A stretch of DNA of 64,000 nucleotides from Saccoglossus kowalevskii (GCF_000003605.2 NW_003140813.1:730856-794855); one strand, 5' to 3'. Shown: positions 33,869 to 46,099, counted from the first letter of the stretch. Made by a program: numbers and translations. Notes: a model not told the origin generated them from the letters alone.

Positions 33869-34052
33869 TACCGTAAAATCTGTATTAGAAGCCGCATCCC
33901 TAATAGAAGTCGCACCCATTCTTTTTGAATAATTGAGAACCAAAAATTCGTCATTTCTCATATGTGTAGATGCTCTAATAGAAGCCTCATCCCCTCTATT
34001 GCATTGTACCATTTTAATAGAAGCCGCGGTTTCTAATACAGATTTTACAGTA
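33869..34052 (+). mobile_element. MITE family B, copy 1
   Basis: 184 bp with TA flanks. The ends are CCGTAAAATCTGTATTAGAA and, inverted, CTGTAAAATCTGTATTAGAA. A short motif (AATAGAAGCCGC and variants) recurs four times in the same direction across the element. Other copies are at 45392-45576, 55768-55941 and a truncated one at 26811-26974. Confidence 0.85.
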
Positions 34053-35046
34053 CTTTGTTCATTTACTTCAGTTTTATTATTTGTTGTAATAAGTTGAACA
34101 TTGCTTATATTTTTCCGGGAAATTTCTTCAAATCTACCACCCCAGGATGACATAATTATGTTTTGCCACTTCTGTTTTACAACCTTATTGTTGCAAAATT
34201 TTAATTTTTCATCTTGCATTTAATAACTTAAATAATCTTGGTCTTGTGTATTTGTAATTTAGCACTTTTAAATTTATTTTGAACAAATTTGTTCACATCA
34301 GAATAATGTTAAAGCGACAAAGTTGCACTTATGCACCACATAATACACATGATATCTATAGAGCTGTAATTTCTCTGGCTCTTTAAGAGTTAACATCATG
34401 GAGGAATTTCTGTTTTGAACTTTGATGTCTATGTTGTGTAATGATGTTCAGAATAAACAGCCAGGAATATAGAAAACTTTTGAAATTGGTGCAGTCACTA
34501 TATCTAAAAATCTATGACTGAAGATCACCATTGAATAAAGATGCTGTCAGCGCATTTATTCTAACACAGTTGTCTATAGAGAGAATTTAGTATGATGGTT
34601 CTGGGCCATTCTGGCCACTTATTTTCATACTTTTGAAGCACTTTAATAATGATGTTTTTGAGGTACAATTTTTTCCAGGGCTTAATTTCTGCACCTTACC
34701 AAATACACTAATACCAGTTAGGACTATGCAGTTCAGATTTGTGTAAAATGAAACAGTATTTAACAATGCCTTTACAGTTTTATTGACAAAGGGTATGAAT
34801 AATTTTGAGTGAGTCAGAATACAAATAAAGTAATATTCTTTTTGTTGTGCAAATGAGGTTACACAAAACTCATTCAGAATCCAACTACGGCCGAAATATT
34901 CTGTGTCCACCTGTCGTTTTTCAGAAAAACATGAAAAATTGAAATAATTGTGTTTTTAACTGTACATACATTGCCACCTTGCAAATAATTTTGTGAAACA
35001 TCACTCCAAATACAACTAAAAACATGAAATGTGTTGAAATGATGCC

Positions 35047-35270
35047 ATTTCAGCTAAAATGTGATATATTAAAGGTAGGTATACTGGTCTTGGCATTTCA
35101 TTTTAAGTGTACTAGAAGGTCTTATCCCTTAGAAAAACATATCTATAATGCAAATGCTATTTCAGCTAAAATGTGATGTATTGAAGGTAGGTATACTGGT
35201 CTTGGCATTTCATTTTACGAGTACTAGAGGGTCTTATTCCTTAGAAAAACACATCTATAATGTAAATGCA
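35047..35270. repeat. 112-bp tandem duplication
   Basis: Two adjacent copies contain TTTCAGCTAAAATGTGAT, GGTAGGTATACTGGTCTTGG and CCTTAGAAAAACA, with a few substitutions between them. Confidence 0.9.
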
Positions 35271-36987
35271 AAGGGGCAAATAAAGCTTCCTAAGTGTCAA
35301 TTGTTCACAAATCTTACCTACCGGTAATTTAAGATGCCCACATATAATCTATAATCTCACCCATGGATTTGCAAAGTGAGAATGTAACTTTAATGTTTTT
35401 GCTTTGAGATAATTACACGTTTCAGAATGGAATTGTTTTTTCCCCCAAGAATACTTCAGTATTTCTCATATTTGGATTTCACTGATTGTTATCCTATAGA
35501 CAGTATTGCCCTTTATAAACTGCCCGGTATCGCTGTATTTCGGCTATAAAGTATATGAACTAGAGAGCAGAAATTTTTATTTCAAAGGCACAATTATGCA
35601 TTTTTGTCTCCTTCAAATCCAAAATGGCCGACTGGAGATCATTTGCAAATGTAGTTCCAAGGAGCCATATCTCGTACATGCTTGAACCAATCAAGTTTAT
35701 TAAACTTTAGAGATACATCAAACATATTGGAAAAATACGAATGCATTTTTGTCACAAAATCAAAAATGGCTGGCTGGCAAATACAATTCCAGGGAGCCGT
35801 ATCTCATACATGCCTGGACTAATCAAGTTTAAGCTTCACACATTAGGTCATGTATATCTTGTCTGTGATACAAAATGAGACATTGACAATACACAGGGAT
35901 TTTTTTAAACAAGGGAACCTCTGGCAACCATAAAATTCTGATTGACCAGGGATCACATGTGGCCACAGTCTTCAAGTGTGACCTGTCTGAGAGTAATTTT
36001 GGCCCCAAAAAATGCTTGCAATAGAATGCTCTATTTTAACGTATCAAAACTACACACCCTGGTAGGGAGAACCCTATCTCCTCCACTTGGTGGTGTCGCT
36101 GAATTGCAGTGCTCTCTTGCAGTTTTTTTCTAGGAAAACCCCTGATACACCTAGTGTCATTGTATTAATAGGCATTCAGGATGTTCCATTTGTGAGAACT
36201 GTGTTCAGGTGGTCGAATTAATTATTTCATTCATAACCTGCTCATACATTTAACCAGAATTAAAATAAGATATTAAATTGAAAAGACCAGTAAGCAGAAT
36301 CCTAATTATTTTTGTTTATTTTGAAATCAGAGGTGAACTGAAACAGACAAAACATCCAGGCGATGGGGAAACAATGCATGGCTGCCCCACAACCATTAGC
36401 TGTTGTGAAAAACACACGATTAACCAAGCATAGAAACTGCCTAAGCTGGCCCTCATACTTGTCAGATTAGGGAACTGGTCATTTCAGTCAGCCACATTGA
36501 TCAATCACGTTCTTGCCTAGGATTTTGAGTAAATGCAAAACCTCTTCATCAGCCATTATTTATCGGACTTTAGCTTGCGGATAAACCCGCTGGTTGAAGA
36601 CTAACAAGTCTGTGGTTGGTCCAAGAGAAGGCCATAGCATGGGAGAGGAAATAGCTTTGAAAGACTACCCAAGATTATGCGCATTTCATTTTGGAGAGGT
36701 TAAGTTTTGTTACAAAATCTCAGAATAACATAGATCCTTATACATGTAGTGACAACAAATTAGAACTAGTCACTTTGGGGGCGCTAGGACTGCAAAGGTT
36801 GCCAACTTTAGGTTCAAATTTTTGGTTTGAGTTGAATATTTAAATTTTTCTCCATATTGTAGCTTGACAGTTGAGGCAACCAAGATGAGGTGTACAACAA
36901 CTTTAATAATAATTGCAAGAAAATTCCCCCAAAATCATAAACAAAACATTGCACAACTTTATCGAAAATTACATTGATCAATTTTCT

Positions 36988-37145
36988 ACAGAGCCATGCA
37001 TGGTGCAGTCACCGTTATCAAATTTAAGATACACAATTTTGTTTATAGTAATATAGTTAGAACATAAACATGTCAGAAGTATGGATCCAGCGGCTGATGC
37101 TTGATTATGATGATTTTTTAACATTAAAATGATCGACTCAAACCT
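36988..37145 (+). repeat. Relic of the left end of the 56546-57527 element
   Basis: GCCATGCATGGTGCAGTCAC followed by CGTTATCAAATTTAAGAT and TTTTGTTTATAGTAATATAG aligns with 56531-56660. It is truncated, without a matching right end. Confidence 0.65.
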
Positions 37146-37409
37146 GGCAAAAAAAAAAGTCACTCACTTTGTGCTCGACTTAAATTACCTGTGAAGATCT
37201 GGAAAACGTTCAACAAATCAGGAAACTTGTTTTTTTTTTTATTTTCACACACACACATACTGGTGTAACCATAGTTGTGACGCCACACATTGAACAACTT
37301 TGAATATAGTTGTGATATGAACCAATTACAATGCAATACAACGTAGAATTGCGTTTTAATTAAGTTTAATAAAATAAAAGTTGAATATCCAGTGACTGGA
37401 CTTAGAAAT

Positions 37410-37472
37410 GTTTGCGAAACTTAGGTTTAGTAAACATACCTTCCCCGTTCACTAAACCTAAGCTTCGCAAAC
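37410..37472. repeat. 22-bp hairpin with 19-bp loop
   Basis: GTTTGCGAAACTTAGGTTTAGT (arm at 37410-37431) is inverted at 37451-37472 with a single mismatch, which becomes a G-U pair on the minus-strand RNA. Flanks do not continue the stem. It may be the core of a foldback element or a small RNA-like hairpin. Confidence 0.8.
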
Positions 37473-37843
37473 TTGACTTAAATTCGAATAAATATTAATA
37501 TAATTTGAAACATTGTGAAGCCAGGGTAAGTGGCTTCATAGCGTTGGCATGTCCCAGGTGCAATGGCTTCATAATCAGCCATACACACACACACACACAC
37601 ACAAGAAAGCAGGACACAATATAATTTATATCATTTTGATACCTTTTATGTACATTGCAAGTTATCTCTTAATAAAAACAGTCCAGCATGTGCATGTATA
37701 CTCAATGTTGGCCAAATGGCTCGCAATGAATAGTTGTAAACAACTAATTCCTGTGGCAGGGACACACTCATTACTGTACTAGAAAATGTTTTGCAACTAA
37801 CAAGATTTTCAAACTGAATAAATGTAACCAAACTGGTTCAGGT

Positions 37844-38050
37844 TACTGGAGAATACTTTATTTTTGCTTGGAATTTATTTTCGCTGTTTTCGCTGAAGGG
37901 ATGATTCCGTGAAAATCCAGCGAATATACTTTTTTTTCTATATTTCATATTAAACTCATCAAAAATCAGTGAAAATAAATTCCAAGCAAAACACATAAAA
38001 AGCCTTTTCAGCGAAAATTAATTCCAGCGAAAATAAAGTATTCCACAGTA
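37844..38050 (+). mobile_element. MITE family A, copy 2, abutting the BTB-ZF stop codon
   Basis: 207 bp from TACTGGAGAATACTTTATTT to CCACAGTA, same orientation as the copy at 23843. It ends 5 bp from the stop codon of the minus-strand BTB-ZF gene. On the minus strand it contains AATAAA at 37874-37879 and 37857-37862, the first such hexamers after the stop. Confidence 0.9.
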
Positions 38051-38055
38051 GTAGA

Positions 38056-41000
38056 TTATAAAACGGATAAAAATGTCGCAGGATCTACCTGCACCATGTC
38101 TACTTCACAATCTACTTCTACTTCACAATTAACTTCTTGTACCATTTCACATTCCACCTGCTCTTTGTGGGTTTCCAAATGTCTTTTCAGTTTGGTATTT
38201 GTGAAAAATCGTTTCTCACACCTGAAACAACCATACTTCCTCTCCCCTTCGTGTACCGACCTAACATGCAGCGTCACGGCTCGGTTAGTTTTAAAAGTTT
38301 TGTCACATAAATGGCATTTGTTTGGCCGCGCATTTGGTTCAGTATGGATAGTTCTCCTGTGGAGTTTCATTGATAGCAAACTTGTATATCTTTTTCCACA
38401 GATATCACATAAAAACTTAAGCTTATCATGAATTGCACACAGATGCCTTTTCATATTACTAAAAGATATGAACGATTTGCCACATTTGGGACATCGATAT
38501 CTCTTTAAAGTTGAAGGATCGATGTGTTTTCGTCGTTGATGACTATTTAAAGCATTGTTAGTCTTGAATGCAACACCACACACATGACACAAAGCAGATT
38601 TGTTATCGCTATGAGACAAAGAATGACTCTGTAATCTATCTTTATGTAGGAATATTTTACCACAAATATCACACGGATATGGTTTTTCACGCTTATGCTT
38701 TTTAATATGCCATGCTAATGATATTTTCATACCAAACGCTTTGCTACAATACTCGCATTGATATTTCAATACACTGTGCTCGAGAGCTTGGTGTTGGTTA
38801 CGAAGTTCAGTATTGTCGAAAAACTGTCCACACTCGGTGCAATCAACGTTCAAATGTATCTTTTTGACATGTGCATTCCTAGTATATTCAAAAGAGTATA
38901 CCTTCTCACAATGAGAGCATGGAAAGGTTTCTTTCTGTTGACTGATTATACATCTTTTTAAATGAGCTTGAAGGTCCGTCTTATCACCTACAGATTTCCA
39001 ACAATGTTCACATGTGAATGGCGATTTCTTCTGAGGTTCAAAATACAAGTCACATTCATCACATTGATATTGCTTTATCCCATCGATTTCTCTGCATAAT
39101 GGTAACTGCCTGAGATTAACATACTCTTTATTGCAGTGTGTACATACTTGTTTGCAGTGAGTCCTGTAGTTGTGTTTACGTAGATATTTTTTCTCCGTGT
39201 ACTTCCTATCACAGTGCTCACATTCATAACGCTGCACTCTGCGAGAATGAACGGTATCCATATGACTCTTTAAATTCTTCTTATGTGAGAATTTTCGTTC
39301 ACATAACATGCAGGCACCTTCTTTTATACATTCTGTATTAGGTGCTATTTCCATGTGACTAGTTTTGTCAACTTGATGTTGTTTCAGTTTATGTCTGCGT
39401 AGCCCACTCGTTGTTGCATACGACTTATTACAAACAGCACATACACATGGTGGCTCTGATTGTTCATCTTTTAAATTAATTTTAGCTAGTCTCTGACTTG
39501 AGGTAACGCATGTACTTTTTGCATTTTCTTTGTGATATTTTGCGTTGTGTCTCTGAAGACTACGTTCCCATACAAATGTCCTTGAACACAATGAACAATA
39601 ATTCATTGCTTTACCTTCAACCTCTGGTGTAATTTCTGTTGTTTTGGACTTCAATGATTTTTTTTGAGTGTCGTCTGACGTGCTAACAATCGTCTCCATC
39701 TCATTATGTGGTATTTCCATAGAAGCCTGTTTTTGACCTCTGGTTAATATTTGTTTACAAGTAACATCACATTCCTTCAAGTCAGCAATGGTTTTAGAAC
39801 TAGATTTCTTTTTTATTTTCATAGATGTAGGTAACCTTGGCAACATACATGAATCTCTATCACTTGCACCATCAAGTAAATTATTTTCATCCATCTGATC
39901 AGGAAGTGTAGAAATGTGTTTTTCGTTATTTTTCGTCTTGCCTTCAGTGCTTTGCATTTCTGAGTCTCTCATCATTGACGTGGATAATCTTTCCGGATTT
40001 TCTGCTTCAAATGAACTACTCAGATTAGGATGGCCTACTTCATTAGACAACTGTAACATATCCTTACGAATCCTACCCGAGAAATCAACTTTTTTCATGT
40101 CCTGGACTGTCTGGCTTGAGCCAATGTGTCCACGTTTTACATTTTCTTTATGATATTTTGCATTGTGTCTCTGAAGACTACGTTCCCATACAAATGTCTT
40201 TGAACACAATGTACACTTATTCTGTGCCTTTCCCTTTGCATTTGGTTTTATTTTAGACTTCAATGATTTATTTTGAGTATCAGCTGACATGCTAACAATC
40301 GTCTCCATCTCATCATGTGGTATTTTCTTCACAACCTCAGTGTCTAGGTGCAAATGTTTTTGACCTCTGGTTAAAGTTTCATTACCAGTCACATCACATT
40401 CTTTCAAGTCAGTAACGGTTTCAGAACTATATTCCCCATTCATTTTCATTGACTGTTCATTAACCACAGGTAACCATGGCAACATACATGAATCTCTGTC
40501 ATTGCAGCCAATCACATCATCTACTAAACCTTCTTCATGCTCTTCATTGTCTGTCTGATCTGGGAGTTCAATCTTTGCAGAATTGTATTCTTCATTTTTT
40601 TTGTTTTCCATCCTGCCCTCAATGTCCTGCATTTCTGAGTTTCTCATCAAGGACATGGATAATCTTTCCTGATTGTCTGCTTCCATTGGGCAGCTCCGAT
40701 CGTGATGTACTTCTTCATTAGACGGCTGCAAGATATTCTTACAAATTCTATCCAAGGAATCAACTTTAAAGTGCTCAGCAACATTATGTAGCTTTTTCAC
40801 CTCCTCTACAGTGGTTTTCAACATACCACTGTAAGCATATTCTAGAAATAATTTAATGGTGGCAGCTTCAACATCAACAAGTTCCAGCATGTTTATTTTA
40901 GGATTAGCTTGAAACGTGTCAGCGCAGACTGGACTACAGCTTGCCAAGACTGCTTGGTGACATGGATACTGTTCACCACCAACACAAATTTTGATATCTG

Positions 41001-41115
41001 TGAACAAATTATTCTTTCTCTGTTCATTCAATCGACAAAGTAAGGTTCCTGCATAGTTGGATTCTAATAATAAGATATTGATGTCTGAACAGTTTGTTAT
41101 TTCATCACTCGCCAT
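38056..41115 (-). CDS. BTB/POZ-C2H2 zinc-finger protein, 1019 aa
   Basis: A single coding exon. The ATG at 41113-41115 follows an acceptor-like TTTATTTATTGTAG, implying an upstream 5' UTR intron. Residues about 20-125 are a BTB/POZ domain (LFTDIKICVGGEQYPCHQAV, then FLEYAYSG), used for dimerisation and corepressor or CUL3 binding in this family. Residues 301-322 and 507-528 are two nearly identical fingers (TFVWERSLQRHNAKYH) set in linkers that are themselves duplicates. Residues 559-983 hold about 15 further C2H2 units, two or three degenerate (residues about 658-722). The acidic tail has repeated CEVE/CEVD motifs. A role as a nuclear transcriptional regulator is likely by family; the target and orthologue are unknown. 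Its 3' UTR appears to run into MITE A copy 2. Confidence 0.93.
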   Translation of the reverse strand: MASDEITNCSDINILLLESNYAGTLLCRLNEQRKNNLFTDIKICVGGEQYPCHQAVLASCSPVCADTFQANPKINMLELVDVEAATIKLFLEYAYSGMLKTTVEEVKKLHNVAEHFKVDSLDRICKNILQPSNEEVHHDRSCPMEADNQERLSMSLMRNSEMQDIEGRMENKKNEEYNSAKIELPDQTDNEEHEEGLVDDVIGCNDRDSCMLPWLPVVNEQSMKMNGEYSSETVTDLKECDVTGNETLTRGQKHLHLDTEVVKKIPHDEMETIVSMSADTQNKSLKSKIKPNAKGKAQNKCTLCSKTFVWERSLQRHNAKYHKENVKRGHIGSSQTVQDMKKVDFSGRIRKDMLQLSNEVGHPNLSSSFEAENPERLSTSMMRDSEMQSTEGKTKNNEKHISTLPDQMDENNLLDGASDRDSCMLPRLPTSMKIKKKSSSKTIADLKECDVTCKQILTRGQKQASMEIPHNEMETIVSTSDDTQKKSLKSKTTEITPEVEGKAMNYCSLCSRTFVWERSLQRHNAKYHKENAKSTCVTSSQRLAKINLKDEQSEPPCVCAVCNKSYATTSGLRRHKLKQHQVDKTSHMEIAPNTECIKEGACMLCERKFSHKKNLKSHMDTVHSRRVQRYECEHCDRKYTEKKYLRKHNYRTHCKQVCTHCNKEYVNLRQLPLCREIDGIKQYQCDECDLYFEPQKKSPFTCEHCWKSVGDKTDLQAHLKRCIISQQKETFPCSHCEKVYSFEYTRNAHVKKIHLNVDCTECGQFFDNTELRNQHQALEHSVLKYQCEYCSKAFGMKISLAWHIKKHKREKPYPCDICGKIFLHKDRLQSHSLSHSDNKSALCHVCGVAFKTNNALNSHQRRKHIDPSTLKRYRCPKCGKSFISFSNMKRHLCAIHDKLKFLCDICGKRYTSLLSMKLHRRTIHTEPNARPNKCHLCDKTFKTNRAVTLHVRSVHEGERKYGCFRCEKRFFTNTKLKRHLETHKEQVECEMVQEVNCEVEVDCEVDMVQVDPATFLSVL

Positions 41116-42306
41116 TGTGACTCTACAATAAATAAAACTGTACGGTTAATGTAAAAAGTTTCCATTTACAACACGCTTATAGATTAATTTATACACATTT
41201 TATTGTTTTCTGGGTGATGTTTTATTGTTTGTCATGTCAAGTTAAATTTCAGCCGTGTTTCTTATTTTTCTTTATCAGCAGTCACTTTGTAATACAAAAA
41301 CAAAACTTGTTCAATATATTGTATTGCATGTGATGATCAAAATATTTGATATGCAAAATAATCAAACTTGGTTATCTTGAAGTTATTATTCAGTTTTACT
41401 CATACCAAAACTTGAATCCCCCTCATCCATGTGACTCTTGCTGGCATATTATTTTTAAAATAAAAATCATAATGCAGTAAAATTATTGTTGATCAACAAA
41501 AAAATCTAACACGTGCAGCATAATGCCTGAGGTGCTTTAAGTAAGTAAATATGGCCATTATGAGATGACTAGTACCGATATGAACCACAGTCGCTCTAAA
41601 GTCTCATACCATTACTATCGGTAAGATCTGAAAGGAGCGAAATGATTACTCAGCGTTATCACCAATGACTGTTACCGGTACAGTGAGTGTAAAGAAATAA
41701 TATTATGATTGATTTTTTCGATAAGCACTGCGAGATGTTTACAGCAGAGCACCAATGTTTGCATTTTTACTGCCAGGCACAGGGCCCGGCATGTTTGGTC
41801 TGATGTTCCGTGTAAAGCTGAAGCTTTGGTTTTGAAAAAAAAAAGGTTGAGTTTACATATCTGCTGGTACTTTAACTTGGTCATGTATGTACTCTGGTTT
41901 CTACTATCCCCCTACCTGCAATAGTCGCATAGTATCATGATTTTTCAGAGTGAACATGATCTAGACGTCTCAGAAGAACTTCTTGAAAGGTGAACAATGT
42001 GCTATGCTCTTCGGTGACCACCGAACTCGGCCAGATTTCTACTCGGCCAGTGACCGATCACGGCCAGTGACCGTACTCGGCCAGCATATGTGCATAAGGG
42101 TGTCAATGATGCAACAGCGAGCGCTGTATTACAGACTGTCAGAGTCATATCACAACAAAATATAAAAAATGTACGGGCGTCAAAGGGTGTCGATTTCAGT
42201 GATGCCTATCGTGCTTTGTTAATAAAAAAAGGGTTGTCGATTTCAGTGACGAAACAGCCAGCGCTGTGTCTTTTGTCATATCACAGTAAAATGTAAAAAA
42301 AAATAG

Positions 42307-42949
42307 NNNNNNNNNNNNNNNNNNNNNNNNNNNNNNNNNNNNNNNNNNNNNNNNNNNNNNNNNNNNNNNNNNNNNNNNNNNNNNNNNNNNNNNNNNNNNN
42401 NNNNNNNNNNNNNNNNNNNNNNNNNNNNNNNNNNNNNNNNNNNNNNNNNNNNNNNNNNNNNNNNNNNNNNNNNNNNNNNNNNNNNNNNNNNNNNNNNNNN
42501 NNNNNNNNNNNNNNNNNNNNNNNNNNNNNNNNNNNNNNNNNNNNNNNNNNNNNNNNNNNNNNNNNNNNNNNNNNNNNNNNNNNNNNNNNNNNNNNNNNNN
42601 NNNNNNNNNNNNNNNNNNNNNNNNNNNNNNNNNNNNNNNNNNNNNNNNNNNNNNNNNNNNNNNNNNNNNNNNNNNNNNNNNNNNNNNNNNNNNNNNNNNN
42701 NNNNNNNNNNNNNNNNNNNNNNNNNNNNNNNNNNNNNNNNNNNNNNNNNNNNNNNNNNNNNNNNNNNNNNNNNNNNNNNNNNNNNNNNNNNNNNNNNNNN
42801 NNNNNNNNNNNNNNNNNNNNNNNNNNNNNNNNNNNNNNNNNNNNNNNNNNNNNNNNNNNNNNNNNNNNNNNNNNNNNNNNNNNNNNNNNNNNNNNNNNNN
42901 NNNNNNNNNNNNNNNNNNNNNNNNNNNNNNNNNNNNNNNNNNNNNNNNN
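42307..42949. other. Assembly gap (643 N)
   Basis: Run of N upstream of the BTB-ZF gene. It may hide part of its promoter or first exon. Confidence 1.
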
Positions 42950-45391
42950 AATTAATGTGGTTCGCTGCGAGAGAACCAAGGTCTGCACTGACAGGCTTGC
43001 CAGAAGGATATTCTCTTTCAAAATAATTCACTCACAGTGAGTTTTGGTTTGCACTGACATTCTGTATGAAATTAGATTGTCATATGAGCAGCAACATTGT
43101 TGCACTGTATTACTGTAAATATTGAATAGTGCTAACTGCTTATTGATGAAACAATAATATTATAACTTTACACTCACTGTAACCATCATTGGTGACTACA
43201 CCAAGTGGTTGTTTCGTTTTTCTCAGGTATTATCAGTAGTTATTAGATTTCCATAGGTGATAATATTGTTGGCATTGTTGAAAACAAATTTCAAGAATCA
43301 AAATATTAATATAATATAACTTGCTGAAACCTCATGTATATAATAGAGTTCTGGCCAAAAAACACAAACTAAAACTCATACAAAATAAATGTGAACAAAA
43401 CAGATTTATCAGCTATTCTATCTTTCTCAGAACAATAGCCAGTTTTTGTGCCAAAACATGGAGGTACTCCATGGTCTAATCAACAGTTGTCCAGATTGAG
43501 ATATCACTGGCATAGCTCTAACAATGGGAATACGCCTTCAACGTTTCAGATGTACATAAAATGTGGAGATAGAAAGTCCACTGATAACTACTAAGAATTT
43601 TGCAGGGTCGGCAACAATCCTAGGAGCAGCATTTTGGGGCTTCTCTTATGATTTCTACGCGTATTTCGCCACAAAATGGTTGACTGATCTGTAAGTACTT
43701 ATTTTATATTTTTTGCTAGATCCCACCATTCATACTTTGATCATCAGGCACCTGTGCTTTGAACACGCTCCCTACACACTATCCGAGCAAAAGTATAGTG
43801 CAGCAACAATGCATTTATAGAGAACAGATCCATTTTCCGACATTGGGCGAAACATTCAAATTTCCAAATAATTTGCGAGATATTGTCGCTTGGATACACA
43901 CAATTCATTGTGTGTATAAATAACTTTAACATGAAGTGAAGTGAAGTGAATAAGCAGAGGGGAATTACATACCAGAAACTGGGCCAACGATAGGATCACC
44001 TTATGCAACCAAAATGGCAGACATCACATAACCTTTGACATGGGATTGAAAGTGCGCCGCCTATCGACCTTTGCATTGTTTTATTTTGTTTTTCTGGGAC
44101 GGGCTTTTCAGTACGGTAAATTCAAATGTCAATTAATTTTTCAATATATAGTCATATTAATCCATTGAAGTGCCTGTGAATTCATACATAGCTTGTGCTT
44201 GACTGCAGAAAAATATTGTTCCAGCGTTTGTTTTACAAAAAATAGGACAAACATCCAAGAAAGTTTTGATTTTGCAACATGACATGTCAGTCAGAGGTTC
44301 TCCAAACTTAATTTTTAGTTTTATATTGTTGTGAAGAATTGAAGATATTATCATGAAATGAAGAAATGTGCAATTGATAAAACTACTTTCAGAATGTTTA
44401 TAACTGGCAAGGTTGGGTAGGAAAACAAGACTCTGAATAAATGCAGGCATGAAATTGACAACTGAGGCTATGTAAAATTCCATACGATGCTGGTCCAGGT
44501 GATTAACTGTGTCACACCAAAAACAATAGACGTTACCGATTATAATCATAACAAAAACTGATCATGAATCTACATAAAGACAAAAGACTAAGTGTGGAGT
44601 TACTTAGAGTTAACCAGCAGGTATGAGAAAACTCGTCGGATTGAACAGCATTCTTAAAAAGTAAATAAACAGGGCCTCAGTGTTTTACTAATACCAAAAC
44701 AAGAATCCTGTCGGCTGTACAACTACGCTGTATACATTGTAGTTAGTCACCAAGAAGAAATCAAAAATATTCACTAAAATTAGAATATTTCACTTGACGT
44801 CACAAAATGAAAAACATCTGTCAGATGTCAACTAAAGGTGCCTGTATATAAAATACTAAAGCAATTGGGCTAGTCATTTTTTCAGAAGAAGTTGTTACGA
44901 AAACAAACAAAAAATATTCACTTAAATTATAGAATTGAAGATATCAGCACAAAATCAACAAATTTGAGAGGTCCACCCAAGGTACATATACAAAGTATCA
45001 AAGCACAGTTCCTCTGAGGGACTGTGATCAAAGAAGGTGAACTTGCTGTTTTTCATGAAAAGTTAAAAGCGTAAAGTCAACAATGCTCTGTCAACTAAGT
45101 CAACAGTATCAAGAATTTTTCATTTGCACTCTAACCATGAAATAACAACTTCATACATATATAAATAAGGACAGACAAGATGGATGTTGAACTGTCAACA
45201 TAGAGGACATTTACTGATTTCTTTACACAATATATTTTTTACAAAATTCATAGTATATAGTATATAATCTATGTTTGATGAAAGTACATCTACAATGATA
45301 AGATCACGACATCTATCTAAAGTGATTCTTAAATGAGATGTGAACAATATCATGGCGTATACTGTAAAACCGCTTCAAGCTTGTTTGTGAC

Positions 45392-45576
45392 TACTGTAAA
45401 ATCTGTATTAGAAGCTGCGTCCCTAATAGAAGCCGCACCTATTCTTTTTTAACAATTGAGACCCAAAAATTCACCATTTCTCACATGTATAGATGGCTCT
45501 AATAGAAACCGCATCCCCTCTGTTGCATTGAAACATTTTAATAGAAGCCGCGGCTTTTAATACAAATTTTACAGTA
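45392..45576 (+). mobile_element. MITE family B, copy 2
   Basis: Ends TACTGTAAAATCTGTATTAG and AAATTTTACAGTA with TA flanks. The interior keeps the AATAGAAGCCGC repeats and the CAAAAATTCACCATTTCTCA segment. Confidence 0.85.
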
Positions 45577-45824
45577 ATCACAGACCAAGTACCTGGTTTG
45601 TGTAGGTCCATGTATAGACTGATTTATTTTTGGGACAGGTGGTTGCTGAAACTGTGTTAAATTATTTTTGATGATTGGCAATTATTAATTCTCAAGAAAA
45701 AATTGGGCCATCCAAATTTATGCATTTTTCCAATTCAAAATGGCTGCCAAATCAGGGTATTTTAATATAGGGGAATTAGGTCATTGTTTCCATTGAATTC
45801 GAAATTGACAACTACAGTACTAGT

Positions 45825-46099
45825 AAAAGGTGATTTTCTGTTCGCTGTGAAATCTTGCTTAATGCGCGGACCAAACACAAATTGATGATGATTTTGAAAT
45901 ATGATGTTGAGATGCACTTACTCCAGCAAAATTGACCATCATCAAATGTGTTTAGCACATTATTAAGTTAGAAATATCCAAAAAATACTTTTGTATTTGT
46001 CAAATTCCACACAATATTTTCACACCACATTGATATGGTTTTTACATTCGATTTCATGCATAACATGGGATCTAGCAACGAATGGGAAAATGGTCTATT
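45825..46099 (+). mobile_element. MITE family D, diverged copy
   Basis: Starts AAAAGGTGATTTTCTGTTCG and ends GGGAAAATGGTCTATT. The middle keeps ATTGACCATCATCAAATGTG and GATTTCATGCATAACATG, with many CpG-to-TpG/CpA changes compared with 19307-19650, as expected for methylated decay. Confidence 0.7.

Larger units (their letters stand above)
31362..37843. other. Intergenic repeat field, no gene recognised
   Basis: No exon supported. It contains the nested MITE/AT-rich element at 32136-33811, MITE B at 33869-34052, and a tandem duplication at about 35047-35270. AAAATGGCCGAC-type blocks lie at about 35615-35830 and a relic of the 56546 element's left end at about 36988-37145. A 22-bp hairpin lies at 37410-37472. 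A (TG)n run occurs near 32280-32302 and a (CA)n run near 37581-37603. Confidence 0.55.

Noticed and set aside
44157-44549. 130-codon minus-strand frame
   Set aside because: No recognisable domain, Cys/Phe/Ile-rich composition typical of translated AT-rich non-coding DNA, no splice or promoter context.
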